Source: a virus. From it: a stretch of DNA of 29,086 nt. The notes under the pieces are model-generated. The model did no database searches. It saw only the letters and a list, made by a program, of their open reading frames with translations, and was not told the origin of the DNA. The stretch spans positions 1 through 29,086 of the IMG/VR virus record IMGVR_UViG_3300006810_000271; one strand, 5' to 3'. Shown here piece after piece: positions 16,919-23,943 of the stretch; the stretch's first letter is position 1, and each line of letters opens with the position of its first letter. A program made the translations under genes and the position numbers.

Positions 16919-17670
16919 TACGGAGTAACTGTTACGGTTGCTCCTCCTGCTGCTATAGCACCTAACGCTGAAACAGTTAGACCAGAGTCTGCAAGAGCTT
17001 TACCTTCTAAATAATCTGCATATGTACCTACTTCCGCCCTTAAGCTCTGCATACTCATAGCGGCTTCAGCCAACTCATATAGCGTGTCAAACTCTACTGG
17101 AGCCCCATCTTTTAAATCTATTATTCTTCCATCTACAATATTTTCGCATAATTCTTTTACCGTACTGAAAGAACCAATGTTGACCGAAGGCAATCCAAGC
17201 TGATTTATATTCTGAGTATCTACAATTGATCTTCTTACCCTAGCATTTCCTTGGACTGTGTACTGCCTTCCTAGTGCCCCATCTAGGATTACCAGCTCTA
17301 AAATGCAATTTATTGAACTACGAGTTCCTAGTGCGGTAATAATTTCCTCGGTGTTTAACTCCCATTGAGTGTCATACACCATATCCCCATCTTCATCAAA
17401 ATCCTTATCAAAGGTATTTGTGTAAGCGAGGACGGTCTGCTCCTGCTGGCGTAAATCATCCTCCAATGATAAGGCGAGAGCAATAGTCTCATTCTCACCG
17501 ATCTGATGGGGCTCACTACCCGAATCTGTTCTTTTTCTTAAATGAACGCGAAGGCTATAAGTATCCCCCTCAAAGAAAGTTTCTGAGGTTCCCCCTAGGT
17601 TTTTACTTGAAACAAGCCCATCACTTTGCTCGCCAAGATCAAAAAATATTTCCCTTTGCCCAAACTTCAT
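16918..17670 (-). CDS. Fibre-associated virion protein, 250 aa
   Basis: The N-terminal about 150 residues are beta-rich and acidic, with an Asp-rich turn (DKDFDEDGDMVYDT). The C-terminal part contains DGAPVEFDTLYELAEAAMSM, close to the APxxLDTLxELAxAL motif widespread in phage tail-fibre and neck-fibre proteins. It then has LRAEVG, which also occurs in the SASA fibre (AQLRAEVGDRV). It ends in a glycine/alanine segment (GAIAAGGATVTVTP). The start overlaps the connector stop by 4 bp and the stop overlaps the next start by 1 bp. I infer a fibre-anchoring role from the motif and its position at the head of the adhesion block. Confidence 0.65.
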   Translation of the reverse strand: MKFGQREIFFDLGEQSDGLVSSKNLGGTSETFFEGDTYSLRVHLRKRTDSGSEPHQIGENETIALALSLEDDLRQQEQTVLAYTNTFDKDFDEDGDMVYDTQWELNTEEIITALGTRSSINCILELVILDGALGRQYTVQGNARVRRSIVDTQNINQLGLPSVNIGSFSTVKELCENIVDGRIIDLKDGAPVEFDTLYELAEAAMSMQSLRAEVGTYADYLEGKALADSGLTVSALGAIAAGGATVTVTP

Positions 17671-17981
17671 CTTTCTGTAGCTCCTATATATTCGATTGCA
17701 ACCAAAGGATTACCTACGCTCTTTTGGATTGCATGAATCCTGAATAACTCATCATCTACTAACATCCTAGTACCAACCCTCGGCATAGTAGTGAAGTTCT
17801 TCTTTTCCAGAATGACGGCTCCTTCGGCTTGATCGGACACACCCCCAAGGTCAAGGTCAGGAGCTATTTCCGCCTCAGCAGGAAGGGCAATATATTCCAC
17901 CCCTTCTATGGCAACTTTAACAGAAAGAAAATTTAGATGGTCTTTAAACGCTTCCGTAACAAACGAGGTAAGATTGCTCAC
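17667..17981 (-). CDS. Head-tail joining protein, gpFII-like
   Basis: A 104-residue protein close to the size of lambda gpFII. It has the small beta-barrel pattern of head-tail connectors, with TMPRVGTRMLVDDELFRIHA (about 64-83) resembling the conserved pRvGd-l-x-dG-x-y-x-V strand pair. The frame begins at a GTG (17981) with AAGG just upstream, and ends in ATGA overlap with the next gene. It is placed after the capsid genes, as in lambda, which supports the call. In lambda the tail genes follow directly, whereas here a block of about 9.7 kb intervenes. Confidence 0.6.
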   Translation of the reverse strand: MSNLTSFVTEAFKDHLNFLSVKVAIEGVEYIALPAEAEIAPDLDLGGVSDQAEGAVILEKKNFTTMPRVGTRMLVDDELFRIHAIQKSVGNPLVAIEYIGATER

Positions 17982-18003
17982 CTTTCATTTCCACTTACTG
18001 AAG

Positions 18004-19404
18004 TTAAACGCTAGTTTCGTTTTCTAAATCCCAATCACCAGTCGCATAGAATGCTTGAACTGAATAAGCTTGCCTTACTCTCGTTCCAGCATTGTCAATA
18101 ATCAATGCGGGGGTACCTCGGGTGACTACAAAGTTTTCAGGTTGTTGCTCGACAGATAACCCAGTAACATGGCTTGTGTACTTATCCAAGACTCCCCAAA
18201 CGATTTTTCTGGCATCACTAGACTCTCCTGCCTCAAGCTCATAAATATCATCACGCTTAATCATGATGTATTGTGAGTTTGGATCTAAATCAGATACGGT
18301 GGCATCAAGCCCACCAGAAAAAGCTGTCTCACCTAATGCAGTTGGAAGAGTTGTATTATCACCAGTAAGAGTAATAGTAACAAGCTCACTTGCTTCAGTG
18401 CTTCCATCAATCAATTCTTTAATCTTCAATAAAGTTCCAGTTTGCCCAGAAGCATCTGCTCCACCAGTCAAAGAGAAAGAACCATTAATTGCTAGAGAAG
18501 CATTGGTAGCTGCATTAGTAACGGTTAAGCCGAACTTGGCAGTTGCACCAGAAAAGTTAGTTGCCCAAGCTTTTGTGCCATCAGTAATAAGAGCAAAAAT
18601 CTGAGCATTAGTATAATTGGAAATATTATCTACCAAACATACGGAAATGTCATCATCAACAGCATGAATCTTAACCTCGTCCTGATCATCTGCACCACCA
18701 GTAAAGCTGGTTTGGGCGATTACTGCTTGAGCTTCGCCTCCAGTTTTTCCTGCATTAAGAGTAGCTGTGAAATCAGCACCTAATGCTGAATTGTTGAAGA
18801 GGGTAATAATATCATTGGAAGTAGATGAAGCTGCAAGATTTTGCAAAGCAATCGTAATATCATTTCCGACTATACTTACTGCATCAGGTGCACCGTTACC
18901 CTCAGTCAATTGAATAGTATGACTAGAAGCACCAGCTACATTCTTTGTGAAAGTAACATCAGTGGTTACGGCAGAAGCAACAGTAGCATAACCGTTGTCA
19001 ACTTCATCGATAACATGAAACTGAACACTTCCAGCACCAGTTGCTACTCTAGAGATAGTAAAGTTATTATTATAAACTAAGCTATCAGAAACTCCTGGCA
19101 CTGCCATGGCTAAAGTTTTATCAAACTGAATGTCGAGAACTTTGCCGCCTTCTACACTCGCATGGTTTCTGACATCAATTTGATCGACTCCAGCTTGAGA
19201 GTTTTCGGTAATCTGAAAATATAATTTATTACCAACAGCGCCCTCAGCGACAGCAGTTATTTCTGCCCCATTCCCTGATCCAAGATCATACACCAATGAA
19301 GCTGTTGATCCATCAGCAGACAAAATTTCCTGCAAATCACCGTTACTATCAGTACCAATTTCCTTAATGCTAGGAAATACATCTATTGAATTTATTGTCG
19401 CCAT
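18004..19404 (-). CDS. Repeat-containing virion protein, candidate capsid decoration protein
   Basis: A 466-residue, acidic, Ala/Thr/Gly-rich beta protein with degenerate internal repeats that each end in a strand plus GG: TSFTGGADDQ, FSLTGGADAS, TAFSGGLDAT. Each is preceded by an A-L-x-N or similar helix and a T-x-T-x-N/G strand. The last about 90 residues form a different domain (SQYIMIKRDDIYELEAGESS, RKIVWGVLDKYTSH) of a kind I associate with small virion proteins encoded near capsid genes. The first residues, after MATINS, resemble that kind of module too. No membrane segment. Location just after the capsid gene suggests a decoration or head-fibre protein; this is inference. Confidence 0.65.
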   Translation of the reverse strand: MATINSIDVFPSIKEIGTDSNGDLQEILSADGSTASLVYDLGSGNGAEITAVAEGAVGNKLYFQITENSQAGVDQIDVRNHASVEGGKVLDIQFDKTLAMAVPGVSDSLVYNNNFTISRVATGAGSVQFHVIDEVDNGYATVASAVTTDVTFTKNVAGASSHTIQLTEGNGAPDAVSIVGNDITIALQNLAASSTSNDIITLFNNSALGADFTATLNAGKTGGEAQAVIAQTSFTGGADDQDEVKIHAVDDDISVCLVDNISNYTNAQIFALITDGTKAWATNFSGATAKFGLTVTNAATNASLAINGSFSLTGGADASGQTGTLLKIKELIDGSTEASELVTITLTGDNTTLPTALGETAFSGGLDATVSDLDPNSQYIMIKRDDIYELEAGESSDARKIVWGVLDKYTSHVTGLSVEQQPENFVVTRGTPALIIDNAGTRVRQAYSVQAFYATGDWDLENETSV

Positions 19405-19421
19405 TTTCTTTTAATTTAAGT

Positions 19422-19658
19422 TTAAGATAATTTTCTAGAGTTAATGAGCTTTCCGCCCCCATACCATATTACGGAACTAAATAATGGTTCATTTGTCTTG
19501 GTGTCTTCTTCACCATCCTTGCCTTTTACTACTTTGGTAGCCGTAGTCTTCTGCTTCCAATTTTCTGTAGCCTTTTCTGCATTCCCACAGAAGACTTCTG
19601 GTGCGCCTTTCAGCTTAACACCAACAACAAGATGAATCAATTTAGTGCTTAAGTCCAT
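19422..19658 (-). CDS. Small head-region protein of unknown function, 78 aa
   Basis: The ATG overlaps the capsid stop by one base (TAATG), which makes translation likely. The product starts with strands (TKLIHLVVGVKLKG), has a lysine/threonine-rich charged middle (ENWKQKTTATKVVKGKDGEE) and ends in SSVIWYGGGKLINSRKLS. It is too small and featureless to place in a family. By position it could be a head completion or decoration protein. Confidence 0.6.
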   Translation of the reverse strand: MDLSTKLIHLVVGVKLKGAPEVFCGNAEKATENWKQKTTATKVVKGKDGEEDTKTNEPLFSSVIWYGGGKLINSRKLS

Positions 19659-20656
19659 TATGCAATGTCTAAGCTAAAGAGACGATTTGTGGCACCATCA
19701 TTAGGAGCTTTAAGACCATACATTAAGGTAAGAGCATACTCTTCTTTCGCTGCAAAGACATCATACTTCCTTCGAAGCTGAAGGGATAGACCGCTATTTG
19801 GCTCAGTTGCATTTCCTACATCTCCGATTTGCATGGAGGCATCAGCAAACTCAGGCAAGCGATTCACCATCGCAAGAGAGCCTTGGTACCCTGCAAGCAC
19901 CCTCTGACCCCCAGTAAGACCATTCATGCCATTGTAGGTATAAATATCAAATCCAGCTAATCTTTGATCCAAGAATGCACGATTAATGCCTGGTTTAACA
20001 TCATAACTCGCATTGCTAATGGTCGTCAAAGATTTGAGAAGAAGATAGTAGGCGGTGTTATCCAATACCATCCATCTGCCAGCTTTTGGCATATTCGCAG
20101 TATCCATAGCTTCAGCTACATCATAAAGATTATCAATATCAAAGGCAGCTTGCGCGATCTGAGCACCAGCATTTACTATCGTATCACTTGCGAACCCTAC
20201 TTCTAATAAATCCTCAGTTACTTTTTGTGCCAACGCATGCGCAGCATATTTAGCAGCCTCAGATACATATTGTACCATTGTTTGCTCGCGCTCAAGATCG
20301 GTAAGGTGGAACTTGATGAATTTATGCTTGTCCAATTTAATAGCTACTGGATCAGCATCTTGATCTTCATTACCAGCATTATAATTCATTGAGGCTGGTG
20401 TGGGAGGGATAGCACCTGGGTTCGCTGCATTAAAAGCATCCTGAACATCAGCAATAGCTCTTGGTGAGAAGATTCTGGTTTGGAGTGACTGATTGAACCT
20501 CATAGCTTCTCCACCGAAATCGCGATGAATACTACCAAGGATACCAAGGTCTTTCGTGAATGTGTCTAAAGCCTCTTGCAAAATTACATCAACTTGCAAG
20601 TTGGGGTTAGCGCCATCTGACGCATACTTTGTTGCGATACTTCCTAAATTAGCCAT
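19658..20656 (-). CDS. Major capsid protein, HK97 fold
   Basis: A 332-residue protein with the composition and length of HK97-fold capsid proteins. It has an N-terminal arm, a long alpha helix that is Ala/Glu-rich (VSEAAKYAAHALAQKVTEDL, about 129-148), a P-domain strand (GRWMVLDNTAYYLLLKSL) and a late segment (LRRKYDVFAAKEEYALTLMY) typical of these proteins. It follows portal, prohead protease and scaffold as expected. A strong ribosome-binding site GGAGG lies 9 nt upstream of ATG 20656, consistent with high expression. The start overlaps the scaffold stop by 1 bp. I cannot say which HK97 subfamily (lambda E or other) without a profile search. Confidence 0.85.
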   Translation of the reverse strand: MANLGSIATKYASDGANPNLQVDVILQEALDTFTKDLGILGSIHRDFGGEAMRFNQSLQTRIFSPRAIADVQDAFNAANPGAIPPTPASMNYNAGNEDQDADPVAIKLDKHKFIKFHLTDLEREQTMVQYVSEAAKYAAHALAQKVTEDLLEVGFASDTIVNAGAQIAQAAFDIDNLYDVAEAMDTANMPKAGRWMVLDNTAYYLLLKSLTTISNASYDVKPGINRAFLDQRLAGFDIYTYNGMNGLTGGQRVLAGYQGSLAMVNRLPEFADASMQIGDVGNATEPNSGLSLQLRRKYDVFAAKEEYALTLMYGLKAPNDGATNRLFSLDIA

Positions 20657-21078
20657 TAGTTAAGTCCTCCAAGGATTTGTTCTTTGTGTTCTCTATAAAA
20701 TTTTGTTTTTTCTGCTGGGTTTGAAATTGATGCAAACTCTGTTGCATAATCACGCTCCTCAACACTCACCGATGCACTTACGGGTTGTACTCCGAGCTCT
20801 TGGCAGGTTTCAACTACCTTGACCTCAACGGATGCTTCTTCTTGCGTAAGTTTTTCTACCTTAGCATAAAGAACATCATACTCATCTTGAATTTTCTCAA
20901 ATGCATCATTTGATTCTTGTAATTGTTTTTCAAGCTCATCTATTTTTTCACTAGATTGCTTGATTTGCCCATTAGCTTCATCGAGGAGTTCATTGAGTGC
21001 AGTAATCTCAATTGCTGACTCATCTGCCTTCTCCTTTAATTCGGCATGTTCTTTAACAAGGTTTTTTACATCATTCAT
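20656..21078 (-). CDS. Putative scaffolding protein (coiled coil)
   Basis: A 140-residue, strongly charged protein predicted to be a long coiled coil over about residues 5-85 (NDVKNLVKEHAELKEKADES, then KIDELEKQLQESNDAFEK). A short C-terminal region carries helical basic residues (KTKFYREHKEQILGGLN). This is the pattern of phage scaffolds, whose C-terminus binds capsid protein. It is encoded between the S49 protease and the capsid gene; in lambda the scaffold is nested in the protease gene, here it is separate. It starts 29 bp after the protease stop, downstream of an AGGGAGACAA motif, and ends in TAATG overlap with the capsid gene. Confidence 0.7.
   Translation of the reverse strand: MNDVKNLVKEHAELKEKADESAIEITALNELLDEANGQIKQSSEKIDELEKQLQESNDAFEKIQDEYDVLYAKVEKLTQEEASVEVKVVETCQELGVQPVSASVSVEERDYATEFASISNPAEKTKFYREHKEQILGGLN
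20666..20670 (-). promoter_or_regulatory. Strong ribosome-binding site for the capsid gene
   Basis: GGAGG on the minus strand with 9 nt to the capsid ATG, lying within the last codons of the scaffold gene. Most other starts checked here have no such clear site, so it fits preferential capsid synthesis. Confidence 0.75.
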
Positions 21079-21090
21079 TGCAATAGCTTT

Positions 21091-21103
21091 ATTGTCTCCC
21101 TAC
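21091..21103 (-). promoter_or_regulatory. AGGGAGACAA motif, copy ahead of the scaffold/capsid genes
   Basis: The minus strand reads GTAGGGAGACAAT within the 29-bp gap between protease and scaffold. It lies 18 nt before the ATG, too far for a normal Shine-Dalgarno. It matches 11 bases of the copy at 11602-11616. Confidence 0.4.
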
Positions 21104-21107
21104 TTAT

Positions 21108-21929
21108 TTATTTTTTTAAATTAATTTCGTATTTAAGGAGTTGCATTGCATCTTCATAAGAGCCGTTAGTATCGACCAATCCGCGCTCCTTTGCTTTCTT
21201 CCCTAAAAAAGATTGACCACGCATAGAATCATTGTCTACTTGGTTTCTCGCAGACTTAACTGCACCCTTAAAACTATCAAATATATCCTGCACCATTTCA
21301 GTCATATATTCCTTCTGCTCTTCTGTTAACGAAGTGCCCTCAAAACCTGCACCTTTATATGTAGCTTCTTTATTTTTTATAAGTTCTACATGAATGCCTT
21401 GTGCCTTATACGATTCCGTACTATCAACCACGGGCAGATAAACCCCTATCGATCCAACCTTAGAGCTATTAGTTGCCACAATCATTCTTGCTTGCGAGCC
21501 AACCCAATATGCAGCAGATGCCATCATGCCCTCCACCGAGGCATAGACAGGCTTCTTAGAATTGGCATATGCAACAGCGTTGCCAGCTTCCTCGACTCCC
21601 GTGACAGACCCCCCTGGTGAATCTATGTCTAACATAATGCCTTTCACACTTTCATCATCTGCCAATCGCATTATTTGCTCCTTAAAAAGGGCAATATCTG
21701 CGATTCCGAATAATTTAGCGATTACTGGAGGCACATCCCTCATAACAGTTCCATGAAGCCCCACAACCGCAATGTCGTTACTAACTTTCGGCTCATTCGC
21801 TTCTGACTCAATTTCTTGAATCTCAAATGATAACTCATTTAAAGCATCCGCTATTGTTATATAAGCTTCTTGGGTTATTAACCAAGGATTATTAATCAGC
21901 TGTGTCTTGATTTGGTGTATTGTCTTCAT
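21108..21929 (-). CDS. Prohead protease, S49 (SppA/gpC-like)
   Basis: A 273-residue serine peptidase of the signal-peptide-peptidase A fold, the lambda C type. It carries MLDIDSPGGSVTG (99-111), the nucleophile helix GMMASAAYW with Ser138, SSKVGSIGVY (155-164), and Lys192 in ATYKGAG, the position of the SppA catalytic lysine. The Ser/Lys dyad therefore appears intact. In phages such enzymes cleave scaffold and portal or capsid ends during prohead maturation. The start ATG at 21929 lies 38 bp inside the portal gene, another frame overlap. No membrane segment is seen, as expected for the phage form. Confidence 0.9.
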   Translation of the reverse strand: MKTIHQIKTQLINNPWLITQEAYITIADALNELSFEIQEIESEANEPKVSNDIAVVGLHGTVMRDVPPVIAKLFGIADIALFKEQIMRLADDESVKGIMLDIDSPGGSVTGVEEAGNAVAYANSKKPVYASVEGMMASAAYWVGSQARMIVATNSSKVGSIGVYLPVVDSTESYKAQGIHVELIKNKEATYKGAGFEGTSLTEEQKEYMTEMVQDIFDSFKGAVKSARNQVDNDSMRGQSFLGKKAKERGLVDTNGSYEDAMQLLKYEINLKK

Positions 21930-23418
21930 CTTCTATTGGTTGTGGTGCTGTACCTACAAATTCTCCTTTTATCATTAAATTAACGATTGTTTCAAAACTG
22001 ACATCAGTTTCTTCAGCTATCGTTTTTGCTTTCTCCAAAATGTACTTCATTTCTTTGGCTTTCTGCTGGCACTCGGATTGCCAATCCATTCCGCGCTTAC
22101 CGAAGTGCTCCCTCATGGTCATTAGCCCCGCCTGCACATCTTCCCTTTCTTGTGATGCTTCTCTTCCTGCATCAATGGTCAATTCAGCTGGTGCTTGTAT
22201 ACGGCACTTATACCAATCTGGTACGGTTTTTAACTTGCCACTAGCGATAGCATCACTAATTACTACTGCCCAAACTTTTCTCAAGAAAGGTCCAAAAAGC
22301 CTCTGCCTTTCGTTGAACCTCCTCTGAGCCTTGCCCATTATAAACCTTTGAGCAGGTCCCGTTATTCCAGCAGGATGCCAAAGAAATTCATACGGCAATC
22401 CCATACCTACCGAGAACTCCCTTATGATAAACTCAAGAAAACCTTGAAAGGTAGGGGAGGGGCGATTGTACGAGAACGGACTTAATTTTTCACCTTTCTT
22501 CAAAACAGGAATGCTACCACTCTGTATATCATTTACAGTCAGCCTAGTTGCATCTTCCATTATCTCTGCCGTATTCCACGCATCTGGATCAGCCTCTCCA
22601 GTCTCCGACTCCAAAACAGCAGCTATAGTACTTAGGTTCTTTACGCCTGTTTTCTCAAATTCCAATATTTCCTTTATATCACGCAAATGATTGATTGCGT
22701 GTTTTATTGCTGGCAAACCTCTCTGCTGTTCAGCTCTCTCTGGGTCAAGCAACCAAGACATCGCATTAGCAGGAACTCTCCTTGCCTTAGTAGATTTTGG
22801 ATAGAACTCTGACTTTAATGTTTCATCTGCAATTAAATACTCTATTGGTCTGCCAAACCTATTCGTCCTCACACCATCCATGAAGCCAGCATCCTGCTCG
22901 ATCCAATCACCAACTCGATGCGACTCAATCATTTGAAGCTTTAATCCATTATAACGCACAAACAATGCACCGACATCCCCATCACGATCTATCGCAATAG
23001 ACATCAATCTTTGCATTTCATCAAAGCCATACCTTCCTCCTATATCTGCGTTATGTGACCACTCTTTGAATATAGCTTCTGCGTCTAAATTCCAATACGG
23101 GTCATCTGAAATAGCTTGAGGCATAAGCGGCAAACTATATCTAGCCATATCATTTATGGCGCCATGCACTATCCCATCATTATCATATAAATAGCGAGAT
23201 ATGCTTGCCATCTCCTTCCTCGACCAAGTGCTATTAGACCTAGCCGACTTAAATGTATATGGGATGTTTTTCCTATGCCTGGTTCTTTGTATTCCATCCC
23301 AATAGGTGGGGTGATACGCACTAGGTACTGGATTTGGCTCAGATGGCTTACTGCTGGGTTTCACCAGCCGTTTTAAATTTTCGACTATCTTCATAACGCT
23401 ACTTGTATTATGTCCCAT
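21892..23418 (-). CDS. Portal protein, lambda gpB-like
   Basis: A 508-residue protein of the lambda-type portal family that forms the DNA-entry ring at one capsid vertex. Seen are the N-terminal region SARSNSTWSRKEMASISRYL, the conserved GDVGALFVRYNGLKLQMIES strand pair, the conserved-looking FQGFLEFIIREFSVGMGLPY and the RFIMGKAQRRFNERQR helix. The protein ends with a helix and an acidic tail. It sits between the gpW-like and protease genes exactly as in lambda. The frame can start at 23418, but ATG 23394 (MKIVENL) forms an ATGA overlap with the upstream stop and may be the real start. Confidence 0.9.
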   Translation of the reverse strand: MGHNTSSVMKIVENLKRLVKPSSKPSEPNPVPSAYHPTYWDGIQRTRHRKNIPYTFKSARSNSTWSRKEMASISRYLYDNDGIVHGAINDMARYSLPLMPQAISDDPYWNLDAEAIFKEWSHNADIGGRYGFDEMQRLMSIAIDRDGDVGALFVRYNGLKLQMIESHRVGDWIEQDAGFMDGVRTNRFGRPIEYLIADETLKSEFYPKSTKARRVPANAMSWLLDPERAEQQRGLPAIKHAINHLRDIKEILEFEKTGVKNLSTIAAVLESETGEADPDAWNTAEIMEDATRLTVNDIQSGSIPVLKKGEKLSPFSYNRPSPTFQGFLEFIIREFSVGMGLPYEFLWHPAGITGPAQRFIMGKAQRRFNERQRLFGPFLRKVWAVVISDAIASGKLKTVPDWYKCRIQAPAELTIDAGREASQEREDVQAGLMTMREHFGKRGMDWQSECQQKAKEMKYILEKAKTIAEETDVSFETIVNLMIKGEFVGTAPQPIEDEDNTPNQDTAD

Positions 23419-23942
23419 CGCCCGCTCGTAGTTAATGGCGAACTGCTAAACTCTCTCTGGAAATCATATCGGAATCCTGCAATTCCATATATTCCCCATA
23501 GACCATTGCCGTTCTTTGCTAAATACGCTGACTCTTCAAAATGCTCATAATATCCAAACTCAAAAGTAATTAGTGATTTCTCCGCCTTATATGTAAATGA
23601 TCCATCTTTTATAAGACCTCCTGTGTGCTTATCTATACCAGTTACCACTAAGAATTGTTCAGTTACTCTAGTGCCGATGAATTTATTAAAGTTAGGAACA
23701 AGCCTCTTGATTGGCTTACCATAAATGTCAGGCTGTTCTTTTTTTAAGGCATATAAAACCTCCTGCAATTCATGCACAATTTCATTGTAAGACATGAGGG
23801 CTTTCTTGCCCATTTTGCCCCCCATATCGACTTCACTAAATCGACTACCCTCCCTCGCAGAGTTAAGAGCCTCAAATAGTTGAGTTCGTATTCTCTCCAA
23901 TTCAGGTACTGGTAAACCTAGATATATTCCTTTTATGACCAT
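23391..23942 (-). CDS. gpW-like head-tail joining protein with C-terminal extension
   Basis: A 183-residue protein. Residues about 12-70 match the shape of gpW: helix LERIRTQLFEALNSAREGSR, a short strand region (VDMGGKMGKKALM), then helix YNEIVHELQEVLYALKKE. gpW of lambda is about 68 residues and lies between A and B, just as here. The remaining about 110 residues form an extra domain (FNKFIGTRVTEQFLVVTG, ITFEFGYYEHFEESAYLA) with no family I recognise. The start is one base from the large-terminase stop. The gpW assignment is by pattern and position. Confidence 0.6.
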   Translation of the reverse strand: MVIKGIYLGLPVPELERIRTQLFEALNSAREGSRFSEVDMGGKMGKKALMSYNEIVHELQEVLYALKKEQPDIYGKPIKRLVPNFNKFIGTRVTEQFLVVTGIDKHTGGLIKDGSFTYKAEKSLITFEFGYYEHFEESAYLAKNGNGLWGIYGIAGFRYDFQREFSSSPLTTSGRWDIIQVAL

Positions 23943-23943
23943 G

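Noticed and set aside
21920-22327. Plus-strand open frame opposite the portal gene (and similar plus-strand frames elsewhere)
   Set aside because: Cysteine- and serine-rich antisense shadows without motifs; no gene on the plus strand is supported anywhere in the window.
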